Positions 8,922 through 18,224 of a stretch of 64,000 nucleotides of DNA are shown in pieces. A program made the translations under genes and the position numbers. Position 1 is the stretch's first letter. Each line of letters begins with the position of its first letter. The notes below the pieces were generated by a model. The model saw only the letters and a list, made by a program, of their open reading frames with translations, searched no databases and was not told where the DNA came from. Origin of the DNA: Bacteroidaceae bacterium (lineage in GTDB: Bacteria; Bacteroidota; Bacteroidia; Bacteroidales; Bacteroidaceae); NCBI GenBank assembly GCA_017536695.1, contig JAFXGX010000016.1:21286-85285 (forward strand), written 5' to 3'.

Positions 8922-9742
8922 AGATAGCAACCATAGCACGCGACGTTTCCCACTCGCCCAACATGGCGGCGAACGATGCAGCCATACTCGGGTGCGTTGC
9001 CGATGAACTGCGTGCAAAAGGCTTGCAGGTCATCGAGGCGAACGAGGCGGAGTTGCCGGACGGTTGCGCTGCTGTGTGCCACATGTCGCGCAGCCCCGGG
9101 CTCCTGAAGAGACTCAAAGAGGCAGAGCGTTGCGGAGTTACCGTCATCAACAGCCCCGCAGCAGTCGAGAACTGCTCGCGCCTGAAGATGATGCAGAAGA
9201 TGAAAGAGGCCGGCATCAAGCAGCCCCCCTACTGCTTGATTGACGAGCGCACTCCACTTGAGAGTCTCCGCTACCCCGCATGGCTCAAACGCACTGACGG
9301 CTGGAGCATACACAGCGATGATGTATGCTTTGTAAGGAACGCCGATGAAGCAAAAGAGGCGTTTGACAACATGCGCAGCAGAGGAATAACAAGAGTTGTC
9401 CATTGCGGGCATATCGCAGGAGACATAGTGAAATTCTACGGAGTCGGGAAAAATTTCTTCCGTCACATCTACCCCGACCCCGAAAAGAGCAAGTTCGGAC
9501 TCGAGAAGATAAACGGTGCCCCGCACCGCTATCCCTTCAGTCTCGATGAGATGAAGAGAACCGTATTTTCCGCAGCCGAGAGCATAGGTCTTGAGATATA
9601 CGGCGGCGACTGCATAGTATGTGAGGACGGGGCGATATATATAATTGACATGAACGATTTCCCGAGCTTCTCGGCCATACGGGACGAGGCTGCCGGGGAG
9701 ATTGCAGAATACATCATAAACAGAATAACCGAAGAGAGATGA
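8918..9742 (+). CDS. ATP-grasp-like protein
   Basis: 274 residues. NSPAAVENCSRLKMMQKM, the central PAWLKRTDGW and the C-terminal GGDCIVCEDGAIYIIDMNDFPSF resemble ATP-grasp carboxylate-amine ligases, where the last segment supplies metal ligands (Asp and Asn). The product is unknown. It overlaps both the nucleotidyltransferase before it and the CDP-alcohol transferase after it by four bases, so the three are surely one translational unit. It may ligate an amine or amino acid to a head-group precursor; this is inference from position only. Confidence 0.65.
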   Translation: MKIATIARDVSHSPNMAANDAAILGCVADELRAKGLQVIEANEAELPDGCAAVCHMSRSPGLLKRLKEAERCGVTVINSPAAVENCSRLKMMQKMKEAGIKQPPYCLIDERTPLESLRYPAWLKRTDGWSIHSDDVCFVRNADEAKEAFDNMRSRGITRVVHCGHIAGDIVKFYGVGKNFFRHIYPDPEKSKFGLEKINGAPHRYPFSLDEMKRTVFSAAESIGLEIYGGDCIVCEDGAIYIIDMNDFPSFSAIRDEAAGEIAEYIINRITEER

Positions 9743-10692
9743 AAAAAGAAGATAAAGAACTCTATCTTGCATCCATAAAGTCAGTCGACACAGAAGAGTT
9801 CCTCGACATGTGGTTCTACCGCCCGTTAGGGTTCAGTTGCGCCCTGTTCTTCCGCAACAGAGGCATACATCCGAACGTTATTACCATACTGTCAATTTTT
9901 TTGGGCATAGGCGCAGGCATATGCTTCATGCAGGATGAGCTGCGCTGGAACATGCTCGGAGTGCTGCTGCTCATGTGGGCGAACCTTTACGACAGCACCG
10001 ACGGTCAGCTGGCACGCATGACAGGACAGAAGACCCGTTGGGGACGTATCCTCGACGGCTTTGCCGGTGACTGCTGGTTCTTCTGCATCTATTTTGCCAT
10101 TGCAGCAAGGGAGACCTTCGAGCCAATCCCGTTCATGCCCGACTACAACTGGGGTGTTGCCATATGGATATTGGTATCGTACAGCGGGTTCTGGATTCAC
10201 GGCTCGCAGTGTCAGCTTGCTGACTACTACCGTAACATACACCTATACTTTACCAACGAGAAGAACGGTAACGAGTTCCACAACTCCATTGCACAGAAGA
10301 AAGAGTTCGATGAGACCCCATGGAAAGGCAACTTTTTCTGGAAAGTATTCCTCAATGCATACGTACAGTATGTAACCAATCAGGAGCGCATGTCCCCCAT
10401 GTTCCAGAAGTTCATCAAGACCGTCTACAAGCACTACGGGACCAATATCCCACGCGGATTACGCGAAGAGTTCCGCAAGGGAAGCCTCCCGCTCATGAAG
10501 TACACCAATTTCATAACCTTCAACTCACGCGCCATAATGCTATGCTTTACAATGCTCATCGGCGAGCTGTGGATGTATCTCGCGTTCGAGCTTATAGTGC
10601 TGATGGCAGCATTCCTTTATATGAGGTACAGGCATGAGAGCCTTTGCAGCAGACTCACACAGAAAATCGAGGAGGGATATGAGTTCAATTAA
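9739..10692 (+). CDS. CDP-alcohol phosphatidyltransferase-family membrane enzyme
   Basis: 317 residues with several hydrophobic segments. The family motif is present as DSTDGQLAR, eight residues, then GRILDGFAGD (about residues 90-117). These enzymes swap CMP on a CDP-activated partner for an alcohol at the membrane, making phosphodiesters such as phosphatidylinositol phosphate. The last Asp of the motif lies one residue later than the canonical D-x3-D spacing, which is odd because that residue acts as general base. A long, partly basic region (about residues 160-250) separates the motif from the last membrane helices. The gene sits between the ATP-grasp-like and HAD genes, overlapping both. 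Confidence 0.8.
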   Translation: MKKEDKELYLASIKSVDTEEFLDMWFYRPLGFSCALFFRNRGIHPNVITILSIFLGIGAGICFMQDELRWNMLGVLLLMWANLYDSTDGQLARMTGQKTRWGRILDGFAGDCWFFCIYFAIAARETFEPIPFMPDYNWGVAIWILVSYSGFWIHGSQCQLADYYRNIHLYFTNEKNGNEFHNSIAQKKEFDETPWKGNFFWKVFLNAYVQYVTNQERMSPMFQKFIKTVYKHYGTNIPRGLREEFRKGSLPLMKYTNFITFNSRAIMLCFTMLIGELWMYLAFELIVLMAAFLYMRYRHESLCSRLTQKIEEGYEFN

Positions 10693-11398
10693 AGGCATAA
10701 TATTCGACTATGGCGGCACCATAGACACCGACGGCATCCACTGGGGCGAACTCATCTGGAGCGAATATCAGGCGGCAGGAGTCGACATCGACAGACAGAC
10801 CTACCGCGATGCATATGTCCATGGTGAGCGCTCCTTGGCCAAGAACCCCATAATAGAGCCGACAGACACGTTCCGCACCCTGTTGTGCAAGAAGATGAAA
10901 CTGCATTTCGAATATCTGCGCGACACCATGCCTGGCAAGGATTTCGGCAAAGAGAAAGAGGAAGAGGTTGTACAGCGATGCTACGGAAGGGTGCTTGCGA
11001 CACTTGAGCGCACCCGCGCCATTGTCAAGGAGTTGGCGACGCACTACCCCATTGTCCTTGTAACCAATTTCTACGGCAACATGCCAGTCGTACTAAAGGA
11101 GTTCGCGCTCGACGGCATATTCAAGGAGATAGTCGAGTCATCCGTTGTAGGGCTGCGCAAGCCCGACCCTGCACTCTTTGCCCTTGGTGTCAAGAGCCTC
11201 GGATTCAATCCCGATGAGATTGTTGTCATTGGAGATTCATACAGCAAAGACATATACCCTGCGTCATCACTCGGTTGCCGTACCATTTGGATTAAGAAAA
11301 TCTGTTGGGCCAAAGAGGCTGTCACACCGGGGTACGGACCGACGGAGACCGTCGATGCACTGGAGAAAGTTCCGCAAATCATCGGCAAGCTGCAATAG
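10679..11398 (+). CDS. HAD-superfamily hydrolase
   Basis: 239 residues with a Rossmann-like HAD fold. Motif I is FDYGGTID, motif II is VLVTNFYG, the lysine motif is GLRKPDPALF, and motif IV is IVVIGDSYSKDI. The second Asp of the DxDxT phosphatase signature is Gly here, as in some dehalogenase-like relatives, so ordinary phosphatase activity is uncertain. The start at 10679 overlaps the upstream membrane enzyme by 14 bases. Removing a phosphate from a phosphodiester lipid intermediate would suit the operon, but this is inference. Confidence 0.75.
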   Translation: MSSIKGIIFDYGGTIDTDGIHWGELIWSEYQAAGVDIDRQTYRDAYVHGERSLAKNPIIEPTDTFRTLLCKKMKLHFEYLRDTMPGKDFGKEKEEEVVQRCYGRVLATLERTRAIVKELATHYPIVLVTNFYGNMPVVLKEFALDGIFKEIVESSVVGLRKPDPALFALGVKSLGFNPDEIVVIGDSYSKDIYPASSLGCRTIWIKKICWAKEAVTPGYGPTETVDALEKVPQIIGKLQ

Positions 11399-11463
11399 CA
11401 GCAAGAACAGAAACCGCCCGTATTGCGTTTTATAAAGGTAGATAACCATCAAATGAAACCTTT

Positions 11464-12759
11464 ATGAAACGCAATCTTTTTATCGGCACATTGCTGTTGG
11501 CAGCAACAGCCGCCAGCGCCCAGTTCAGCCCCGAGAATTATGAAGCCATGCACAGCGACAGCTGCTGGCACTTCACGTTCGACTACGACACCCCACGGAT
11601 GCCCAAGGATGCCGGCATGCTTGTCGTGACACATGTATGCACCCCCGACACGTGTGTCAGTTCCGCCACACGCCACCTTCAGGGCAAACGCTACGCAAGA
11701 AGATACGTCAAGAGATACGGCAGCCGTCCCGAGCTTCACGGCGAGGGAAGCCACCGTTGCACGCTGAGTGTACCCGAGCATGCGATGAGCGACACGGTGT
11801 ATGCCGTGACATACAGCGAATATGACAACGGCAGCGAAGTTGAGTTCATATGCGATACCATGGCAATATGCATGCCCGAATGCCCGCCGATGAGCTGTCA
11901 CAGAGTAAAGCCGACAGCAAGTGTGGCCGACCACCTTGCCATGAGCAACCCGCATGTCCACAGCATACGCAACTATGTACCACTGACACCGGACAATGCA
12001 GGAGAGATGCCCGTTACACCCAGTGTTGTCCGTTACGTCACAAACAGCAGTCTTATCGATCCCACCTATCTTGACAATGCAAAGAACATCGAGGAACTCA
12101 TGGGAATCATCGATGCAGTACTCGCCGACAGCAGCACACGCATCGAGGCGGTACAGATAGCAGGCTACACCTCGCCCGACGGCGGCGACAGGAAGCAGCT
12201 CGGGCTGGCACGCGCCACAGCCATGCGCGACCACATACGCAAGCACCACAACCTGCCCGACTCCGTTTTCGAGACAGTCGCAGGAGGTACCAACTGGAAT
12301 GTTGTCTACTCTAATATAAGGAGCATTGACAACGGTAACGCCGACAGCCTCATAGTAGCCCTGAAGAAGGAGCCCGACCCACGTAAGAGAGAAGCCGCGC
12401 TCAAGAGATACAGGAACGGCACACTCTACCGTCAACTGACAGAGAGGATGTTCCCCGAGCAACGTATGGCATGCTGCACAGGCGTTTACTACAGCAAACT
12501 CCCCGACAGCATATCCGTCTCGCTGAACAGGATTGTCAATGAGCTTGTCAACAACCCCAACCCCGACTATCGCAGACTCATAGCCGAGCTGAAACAGTAC
12601 AACAACGACCCCAGGGCACTCAACCTGCAAGGAGTAATCGACTACCGCCGACACCGCCGACACGCTGCCGAAAAAGCCTTCGCCAAGGCTGCATCCATGG
12701 GCGATGAGCAGGCATCGGTGAACCTGCAGATAGTGGAAAGTAACAAAAGTATGGAGTAA
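11464..12759 (+). CDS. Secreted protein with an OmpA-like domain
   Basis: 431 residues with a clear signal peptide ending AATAASAQF. A Cys-rich N-terminal half is followed by an OmpA-type peptidoglycan-binding region at about residues 210-270, with IAGYTSPDGGDRKQLGLARATAMRDHI matching the family pattern of Gly/Asp then Leu-x2-x-R-A. The C-terminus (about 380-431) resembles a single TPR-like helix pair. Similar proteins in Bacteroidales carry DUF3868 and are linked to fimbrial or surface loci. It probably anchors to the periplasmic face of the cell wall. Its neighbours do not reveal its role. Confidence 0.65.
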   Translation: MKRNLFIGTLLLAATAASAQFSPENYEAMHSDSCWHFTFDYDTPRMPKDAGMLVVTHVCTPDTCVSSATRHLQGKRYARRYVKRYGSRPELHGEGSHRCTLSVPEHAMSDTVYAVTYSEYDNGSEVEFICDTMAICMPECPPMSCHRVKPTASVADHLAMSNPHVHSIRNYVPLTPDNAGEMPVTPSVVRYVTNSSLIDPTYLDNAKNIEELMGIIDAVLADSSTRIEAVQIAGYTSPDGGDRKQLGLARATAMRDHIRKHHNLPDSVFETVAGGTNWNVVYSNIRSIDNGNADSLIVALKKEPDPRKREAALKRYRNGTLYRQLTERMFPEQRMACCTGVYYSKLPDSISVSLNRIVNELVNNPNPDYRRLIAELKQYNNDPRALNLQGVIDYRRHRRHAAEKAFAKAASMGDEQASVNLQIVESNKSME

Positions 12760-12810
12760 TGCAGCTGTTTTTAGCAACAAAGCATTAGAGGAGCATTAAT
12801 ATAAAATCAT

Positions 12811-12818
12811 TATCTTTG
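12811..12818 (+). promoter_or_regulatory. Candidate -7 box for the permease gene (TATCTTTG)
   Basis: An exact TAnnTTTG match located 30 bases before the ATG at 12848. It is followed by CACTATAACAGTG, a small palindrome at the likely transcript start that could be an operator. Confidence 0.6.
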
Positions 12819-12847
12819 CACTATAACAGTGCAAAGATTTTTATATT

Positions 12848-14110
12848 ATGGAAGAATATATCTACCCCCTTCTGAACCTGCTCAACGAGATGAGCCCCTA
12901 TCTGCTCTTCGGCTTTTTCATAGCAGGCGTGCTTCATGAGTTCGTCCCCCGCAGAATCTATGCCGACAAGCTCTCAGGCAACAATTTCCGTTCCGTATTC
13001 TGGGCGACAATGTTCGGCATACCCCTGCCGCTCTGCTCATGCGGAGTCATCCCTACAGCAGCATCGCTGCGACGTGAAGGAGCATCAAAGGGAGCTACGG
13101 TATCGTTTCTGATAGCGACACCGCAGACCGGCGTCGACTCCATTCTTGCGACGGCATCCGTCCTTGGCATTCCGTTTGCCATAATGCGTCCGTTGGCCGC
13201 ACTCGTGACAGCAGTGGCCGGAGGCTGCATAACAAACAGGGTAAACAGGAACGACAAGAACCAGAGTGTTGTCATCAATGAAGAGAAGGAGAACAAGAGT
13301 CTCTTGCAGAAGTGCGTCGGTACACTCCGTTACGGATTCATCGAGATGCTGCAGAACATTGGGAAATGGATTGTGTTGGGTCTTGTCATAGCAGCGATAA
13401 TAACCATAGCAGTTCCAGAGAGTTTCTTCACGCAGTTCAGCGGATACCCAATACTCAGCATGCTCATTGTCCTTGCATTGGCAGTCCCCATGTACCTTTG
13501 CGCCACAGGCTCAATACCCATTGCCGCGGCACTCATCCTCAAGGGGCTCTCCCCGGGTGCAGCCCTTGTCCTGCTCATGGCAGGCCCGGCAACAAGCATG
13601 GCAGCCATACTGGTTACAAATAAGATACTCGGGCGCAAGACACTCATCGTTTATCTGCTGACCGTCATTGCCGGTGCAATGGGATTCGGTCTGCTTATCG
13701 ACTATGCCCTGCCCGCCGAATGGTTTACCGGAGCCATAAAGCTCCACGGCGAGGGATGCTGCCATGCAGGGGAGGCACCATGGTGGCAGACCGCATCAAG
13801 CATCATATTCATTGTACTGCTTGCCGTAGCCTACATACTCAAGCTCCGCAGGAAAGGAGAATGCAACTGCAGCCACGATGACGGCTGCTCATGCGACAAG
13901 GCACAGAGTTTCAGGATAGAAGGCATGATGTGCAACCATTGCAGGGAAAATGTCGAGAAGAGCCTGAGACAGTTAGATGGCGTTGAAGATGTACATGTTG
14001 ACCTTGGTAAGGGAACTGCTTACGTCAAGGGAGAGAATATCGACAGAGACAATGTCATCGCGACCATCAATTCCCTTGGTTACAGATATATCCCCGAAGA
14101 AAGAGGGTAA
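12848..14110 (+). CDS. ArsP/DUF318-type permease with C-terminal heavy-metal-associated domain
   Basis: 420 residues. The first 340 are an eight-to-ten-helix permease of the DUF318/ArsP type, including the hallmark LCSCGVIP near residue 60 and CATGSIP in the second half. A Cys/His-rich linker (CNCSHDDGCSCD) leads to an HMA domain at about residues 355-420 with the metal site MMCNHC. ArsP exports trivalent organoarsenicals; other members of this permease group are linked to soft-metal efflux. The fused metal-binding domain argues for a metal or metalloid substrate delivered from the cytoplasm. A strong terminator follows. Confidence 0.85.
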   Translation: MEEYIYPLLNLLNEMSPYLLFGFFIAGVLHEFVPRRIYADKLSGNNFRSVFWATMFGIPLPLCSCGVIPTAASLRREGASKGATVSFLIATPQTGVDSILATASVLGIPFAIMRPLAALVTAVAGGCITNRVNRNDKNQSVVINEEKENKSLLQKCVGTLRYGFIEMLQNIGKWIVLGLVIAAIITIAVPESFFTQFSGYPILSMLIVLALAVPMYLCATGSIPIAAALILKGLSPGAALVLLMAGPATSMAAILVTNKILGRKTLIVYLLTVIAGAMGFGLLIDYALPAEWFTGAIKLHGEGCCHAGEAPWWQTASSIIFIVLLAVAYILKLRRKGECNCSHDDGCSCDKAQSFRIEGMMCNHCRENVEKSLRQLDGVEDVHVDLGKGTAYVKGENIDRDNVIATINSLGYRYIPEERG

Positions 14111-14186
14111 AAACGACCAAACACATTTCAAAAACTGCACAAAAATTTAAAAATGTGCAATTTTTATCAAATTAGAACAACATTAT

Positions 14187-14233
14187 AAAAGAAGAATGGA
14201 GTTGCAGCCTTGCTGCAGCTCCATTCTTCTTTT
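14187..14233. terminator. Bidirectional intrinsic terminator
   Basis: Two 22-base arms (14187-14208 and 14212-14233) pair with one wobble and are flanked by A-run and T-run, so the hairpin works on both strands. It separates the converging permease and acetyltransferase genes. The right arm overlaps the acetyltransferase stop codon. Confidence 0.85.
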
Positions 14234-14792
14234 ATGATTCTTGTCTTATTACCCTGCACGGCACCCCCACCGCCACACAACCGGCCGGGATATCCCTGTT
14301 CACAAGGCTCCCGGCCCCGATGGTAACATTGTCACCTATTGTAACACCCGGCAATACCGTAACACCCGCACCAATCCACACATTGTTACCCACAGTAATC
14401 GGGCGCGCATACTCCAGCCCCTTGTTACGCAGCTCCACCTCAAGCGGATGCCCGGCCGTGGTGAAGCAGCAGTTTGGAGCAATGAACACATTGTCGCCGA
14501 ATGTCACAGGCGCAGCATCAAGAATAACGAGATTATGATTCGCATAGAAGTTCTCACCCAGCGCGATGTTATAGCCATAATCGCACCAGAAAGAGGGCTC
14601 GATAACGAAATTCTGCGGAGTAGAACCCACAATACGTCTGAGCAGTTCCATCTTTCTGTCAGCAGCATCATAGGGCAGAGTGTTGAACTCCTGGCATAGA
14701 GCCTTGCACTTTGAGCGCTGCTCAATCAGTTCAGGGTCATAGTTTGCGTCATACAGCTGCCCCGAAGCCATTATTTCCCTCGTTCTCTCCAT
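14232..14792 (-). CDS. Maltose/galactoside O-acetyltransferase family protein
   Basis: 186 residues with an N-terminal Mac domain (RSKCKALCQEFN region) followed by left-handed beta-helix hexapeptide repeats. These include PNCCFTTAGHPL with the catalytic His, the repeat IGAGVTVLPGVTIGDNVTIGAGS, and the typical VAVGVPCRVIR ending. It transfers acetyl from acetyl-CoA to a sugar hydroxyl; the acceptor is unknown. Its start shares one base with the pflA stop, so it may be co-transcribed with pflA despite having no obvious pathway link. Confidence 0.88.
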   Translation of the reverse strand: MERTREIMASGQLYDANYDPELIEQRSKCKALCQEFNTLPYDAADRKMELLRRIVGSTPQNFVIEPSFWCDYGYNIALGENFYANHNLVILDAAPVTFGDNVFIAPNCCFTTAGHPLEVELRNKGLEYARPITVGNNVWIGAGVTVLPGVTIGDNVTIGAGSLVNRDIPAGCVAVGVPCRVIRQES

Positions 14793-15523
14793 CAGTTGAC
14801 GTAAACACAGTCGAAATATTCATCAAACAGTTTTCTTGCCTCCTCAAGCTGCTCGGGAGTATTCTCCTTTACACCCTTGAGCTTATACTCCATGCCAAGC
14901 GGTTCATACTTGTGCGCGCCCAAAGTATGATAAGGCAGCACCTCGACACGCTTAATCATATCGTAATCCTTGAAATGCTCTCCAAGCGCACGTATATCCT
15001 CTTCGAACGCGCTGTATCCCTGCACGAGCACGTAGCGGATCCAGAACGGATGACCATTCTCCTGCAGCCACTTCGCCGTTGCGAGAGTCTGCTTGTTCTG
15101 ACGCTCGGTAAGTATTGTATGACGCTCGGGGTTGAACTGCTTTATATCGAGCATCACCAGGTCAACCAGCGACATCAGCTCCTCGACATCGCTGTTCCAA
15201 ATGCTGCCGTTGGTATCGAGGCACACATGGATTCCCTGCTCTTTCAGGCGCTTTACCAGCGGAACAAGCGCCTTTGCCTGAAATGTAGGCTCACCGCCGC
15301 TGAAGGTAACGCCGCCACGCTTGCCGAAGAAAGGTTTCTCGTTCATCGCCATGCGCACGATATCTTCAATGTCAGTCTCCTTGCTCTCGCCCTTGGGGTC
15401 GATAGTATCGGGATTTGCACAGTAGAGGCAACGGAAGTTACATCCCTGAAGAAAAACCACAAGTCGCAGTCCCGGACCGTCGAAAGTACCGAGAGACTCG
15501 TATGAATGTACTCTGATTTTCAT
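14792..15523 (-). CDS. pflA: Pyruvate formate-lyase activating enzyme
   Basis: 243 residues, the standard length. This radical-SAM enzyme installs the glycyl radical on PflB. The N-terminal GTFDGPGLR is followed by the cluster motif C-x3-C-x2-C in GCNFRCLYCANPDT, then VTFSGGEPTFQ and LDTNGS. The C-terminal PYHTLGAHKYEPLG is also characteristic. The substrate gene pflB lies upstream on the same strand, but the two are separated by a terminator and a repeat-rich stretch, so their expression may be partly uncoupled. Confidence 0.95.
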   Translation of the reverse strand: MKIRVHSYESLGTFDGPGLRLVVFLQGCNFRCLYCANPDTIDPKGESKETDIEDIVRMAMNEKPFFGKRGGVTFSGGEPTFQAKALVPLVKRLKEQGIHVCLDTNGSIWNSDVEELMSLVDLVMLDIKQFNPERHTILTERQNKQTLATAKWLQENGHPFWIRYVLVQGYSAFEEDIRALGEHFKDYDMIKRVEVLPYHTLGAHKYEPLGMEYKLKGVKENTPEQLEEARKLFDEYFDCVYVN

Positions 15524-15528
15524 ATTGA

Positions 15529-15725
15529 AAAAGTGTAACGTTGAATGTTTAATGTTTAATGTGTAACGTTTAATGTTTAATGTGTAACGTTTAATGTTTA
15601 ATGTGTAACGTTGAATGTTGTTTACAACATAGGTACTGTAGGGCGGGGTCGGCCCGTCCTGCGGGTGTTGAATGTTTAATGTTTAACGTTTAACATTAAA
15701 CATTAAACATTTAACATTTAACAAT
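15529..15725. repeat. Short tandem and inverted repeats between pflA and pflB
   Basis: A 21-base unit (GTGTAACGTTTAATGTTTAAT) is repeated about three times. Next comes a GC-rich patch (GTAGGGCGGGGTCGGCCCG, about 15638-15656), then the same TTTAATGTTTAACG motif facing its inverted copy (15674-15710). The area is non-coding. Together with the pflB terminator it makes up the 318-base gap between pflA and pflB. Confidence 0.8.
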
Positions 15726-15788
15726 TGACCTTGCGCTTTTGGGTCTTTAGAGACCTTATATTCACGCAATCTTAAAGCTTTATGGGTT

Positions 15789-15823
15789 AAAAATAGGCCG
15801 ACCTTGTGAGCCAGCCTATTTTT
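15789..15823. terminator. Intrinsic terminator after pflB
   Basis: The arms AAAAATAGGC (15789-15798) and GCCTATTTTT (15814-15823) enclose a partly pairing loop and give T-runs on both strands. It lies directly after the pflB stop. Confidence 0.75.
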
Positions 15824-15841
15824 ATCAAAGCATATCGATTA

Positions 15842-18070
15842 TTACATGCGCTCGTGGAAAGAACGTGAGATAACCTCCAACTGATGCTCGCGGCTCAGTT
15901 TGATGAAGTTAACTGCGTAACCAGATACACGGATTGTCAACTGCGGATACTTCTCGGGGTGCTCCATAGCATCCATGAGCATCTCGCGGTTCAGTACGTT
16001 CACGTTCAGGTGGTGAGCACCCTTTGTGAAGTAACCGTCCATCAGAGTAACGAGGTTCTCGATACGTGTCTCATTGTCAACACCAAGTGACTTTGGAATG
16101 ATAGAGAATGTGTTACTGATACCGTCCTGTGAGTCACGGTAGCGGAGCTTTGCAACAGAGCTGAGTGATGCTACAGCACCGTTCTTGTCGCGTCCGTGCA
16201 TTGGGTTAGCACCTGGAGCGAAAGCAACACCCTTGGCACGACCATCAGGAGTAGCACCTGTCTTCTTACCGTACATCACGTTAGAAGTAATGGTAAGGAG
16301 TGACAATGTAGGCTGAGCGTTCTTGTATACCGGGTGCTTCTTGAGCTCCTCAGTGAAGAAGTATACCAAGTCGATACCGAGGTGGTCAACGCGGTCATCA
16401 TCGTTACCGAAGCATGGGAACTCGTTCTCGATGTCGAAAGACTCTGTGAGGCCGAGCTCGTTGCGCTTAACGGTTACCTTACCGTACTTGATAGCCGACA
16501 GAGAGTCGATTGCGATAGAGAGACCTGCTACACCATATGCAAGGTTGATTGAAGGATCAGTATCGATGAATGCCATCTGAGCCTTCTCGTAGTAATACTT
16601 GTCGTGCATGTAGTGGATGATGTTCATTGAGTCGTTGTAAACGCGTGCAATCTCGATGAGCACCTTCTTGTAGTTCTTGAGTACCTCCTCATAGTCAAGA
16701 ACGTCACCCTCAAGAACAGGGATATCCTTAACTACTACTGTACCTGTGTTCTCACAACGTCCACCGTTGATAGCAAGCAAGAGAGCCTTTGCGAAGTTAC
16801 AACGTGCACCGAAGAACTGGATCTGGCGACCGATAGCCTGATAAGATACGCAGCATGCGATACCATAGTCATCGCACTCGCGAACCTCACGCATCAATGT
16901 ATCGTTCTCGTACTGGATTGAAGAAGTATCGATAGATACCTTTGCGCAGTACTCCTTGAAGCCCTCGGGAAGTTCAGGACTCCACAGAACAGTCATGTTA
17001 GGCTCTGGTGAGGGGCCGAGGTTGTAAAGAGTCTGCAAGAAGCGGAATGAAGTCTTTGTAACCTTTGTACGACCGTCGTTGAAGCGACCGCCGATAGCCT
17101 CTGTCACCCATGTAGGGTCACCTGCAAAGAGGTCATTGTAAGACTGCATACGCAAGTGGCGAACCATGCGGAGTTTGATTACAAACTGGTCGATGAGCTC
17201 CTGTGCGAATGTCTCGTCGATGTTGCCATGGTCGAGGTCGTACTGGATATATACATCGAGGAATGAAGATACGTTACCGAGTGACATCGCAGCACCGTCC
17301 TGCTCCTTAACGGCAGCAAGATATGCCATGTATGTCCACTGAACTGCCTCCTGAGCGCTTGTAGCAGGACGAGAGAGGTCAAGACCATAGTACTCACCCA
17401 TTACCTTAATCTCGTTGAGAGCCTTGATCTGCTCAGATACCTCCTCGCGCAGACGGATTGTGTGCTCTGTCATAGGGCTGAGAAGACGCTTGAGGTCGGC
17501 CTTCTTTGCCTCGATAAGGCGGTCGATACCATAGAGAGCAAGACGACGGTAGTCACCGATTATACGGCCACGTGCATAGTTATCGGGCAGACCTGTCAGG
17601 AAGCCCAAAGAACGGAACATACGGATTTCCTCAGTATATGCATCGAACACACCGTCGTTGTGGGTCTTGCGATAGTGATAGAAGATATCCTTTACCTTCT
17701 CATCAACCTCGATACCATTCTCGCGGCAAGCCTTCTCGACAACCTTGATGCCACCGAAAGGCTTGATAGCACGTCTAAGGAGCTCATCGGTCTGAAGACC
17801 AACGATAAGCTCGTTCTCCTTGTCAATATAGCCGGCCTTGTGTGATGTGATTGTAGAAACAGTCACATTGTCCAAAGAGCGGACACCGTTGTTTGCACGC
17901 TCCTCCTCAAGAGCCTTGAGGCAAACGTTCCAAACTGCTTTAGTTCTCTCAGTGGGACCTACAAGGAAAGAAGCATCGCCCTCGTAAGGAGTGATGTTCT
18001 CGTGTACAAAGTTACCTACGTTAATCTCTGTACACCATAAACCCTCTTTAAATTCAAGTTTCTTTTCCAT
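15842..18070 (-). CDS. pflB: Formate C-acetyltransferase (pyruvate formate-lyase)
   Basis: 742 residues. Converts pyruvate and CoA to formate and acetyl-CoA during anaerobic growth. The catalytic adjacent cysteines are in [11 protein letters not shown] (about residue 405), and the glycyl-radical loop RVSGYAVNF lies close to the C-terminus, followed by the family ending SRSFHERM. The N-terminal W-C-T-E-I-N-V and the N-Y-T/D-P-x-E-like regions also fit. A -7 box lies upstream at 18135-18142. The activating enzyme gene is downstream. Codon use is very biased, as expected for an abundant enzyme. Confidence 0.97.
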   Translation of the reverse strand: MEKKLEFKEGLWCTEINVGNFVHENITPYEGDASFLVGPTERTKAVWNVCLKALEEERANNGVRSLDNVTVSTITSHKAGYIDKENELIVGLQTDELLRRAIKPFGGIKVVEKACRENGIEVDEKVKDIFYHYRKTHNDGVFDAYTEEIRMFRSLGFLTGLPDNYARGRIIGDYRRLALYGIDRLIEAKKADLKRLLSPMTEHTIRLREEVSEQIKALNEIKVMGEYYGLDLSRPATSAQEAVQWTYMAYLAAVKEQDGAAMSLGNVSSFLDVYIQYDLDHGNIDETFAQELIDQFVIKLRMVRHLRMQSYNDLFAGDPTWVTEAIGGRFNDGRTKVTKTSFRFLQTLYNLGPSPEPNMTVLWSPELPEGFKEYCAKVSIDTSSIQYENDTLMREVRECDDYGIACCVSYQAIGRQIQFFGARCNFAKALLLAINGGRCENTGTVVVKDIPVLEGDVLDYEEVLKNYKKVLIEIARVYNDSMNIIHYMHDKYYYEKAQMAFIDTDPSINLAYGVAGLSIAIDSLSAIKYGKVTVKRNELGLTESFDIENEFPCFGNDDDRVDHLGIDLVYFFTEELKKHPVYKNAQPTLSLLTITSNVMYGKKTGATPDGRAKGVAFAPGANPMHGRDKNGAVASLSSVAKLRYRDSQDGISNTFSIIPKSLGVDNETRIENLVTLMDGYFTKGAHHLNVNVLNREMLMDAMEHPEKYPQLTIRVSGYAVNFIKLSREHQLEVISRSFHERM

Positions 18071-18134
18071 AGTTTTTTACCTATATTTAGAAGTTCTTCA
18101 AGTCACTAATAAAACGTTCTCACGTTTCTGTGTG

Positions 18135-18142
18135 CGAAGATA
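18135..18142 (-). promoter_or_regulatory. Candidate -7 box for pflB (TATCTTCG)
   Basis: A near-match to TAnnTTTG (one T-to-C change) about 65 bases before the pflB ATG, in an AT-rich region. It has the same form as the rlmN candidate. Confidence 0.5.
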
Positions 18143-18224
18143 ATAAAAAAAGAAATATACCACATTATAAAAAGCGGTATATTTTTTGAATTCATTTCAT
18201 TTTTTGAATTATTTCAATGTATTC

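Noticed and set aside
15529..15725. Possible CRISPR array
   Set aside because: The repeats are contiguous 21-base units without spacers, and no cas genes are near.
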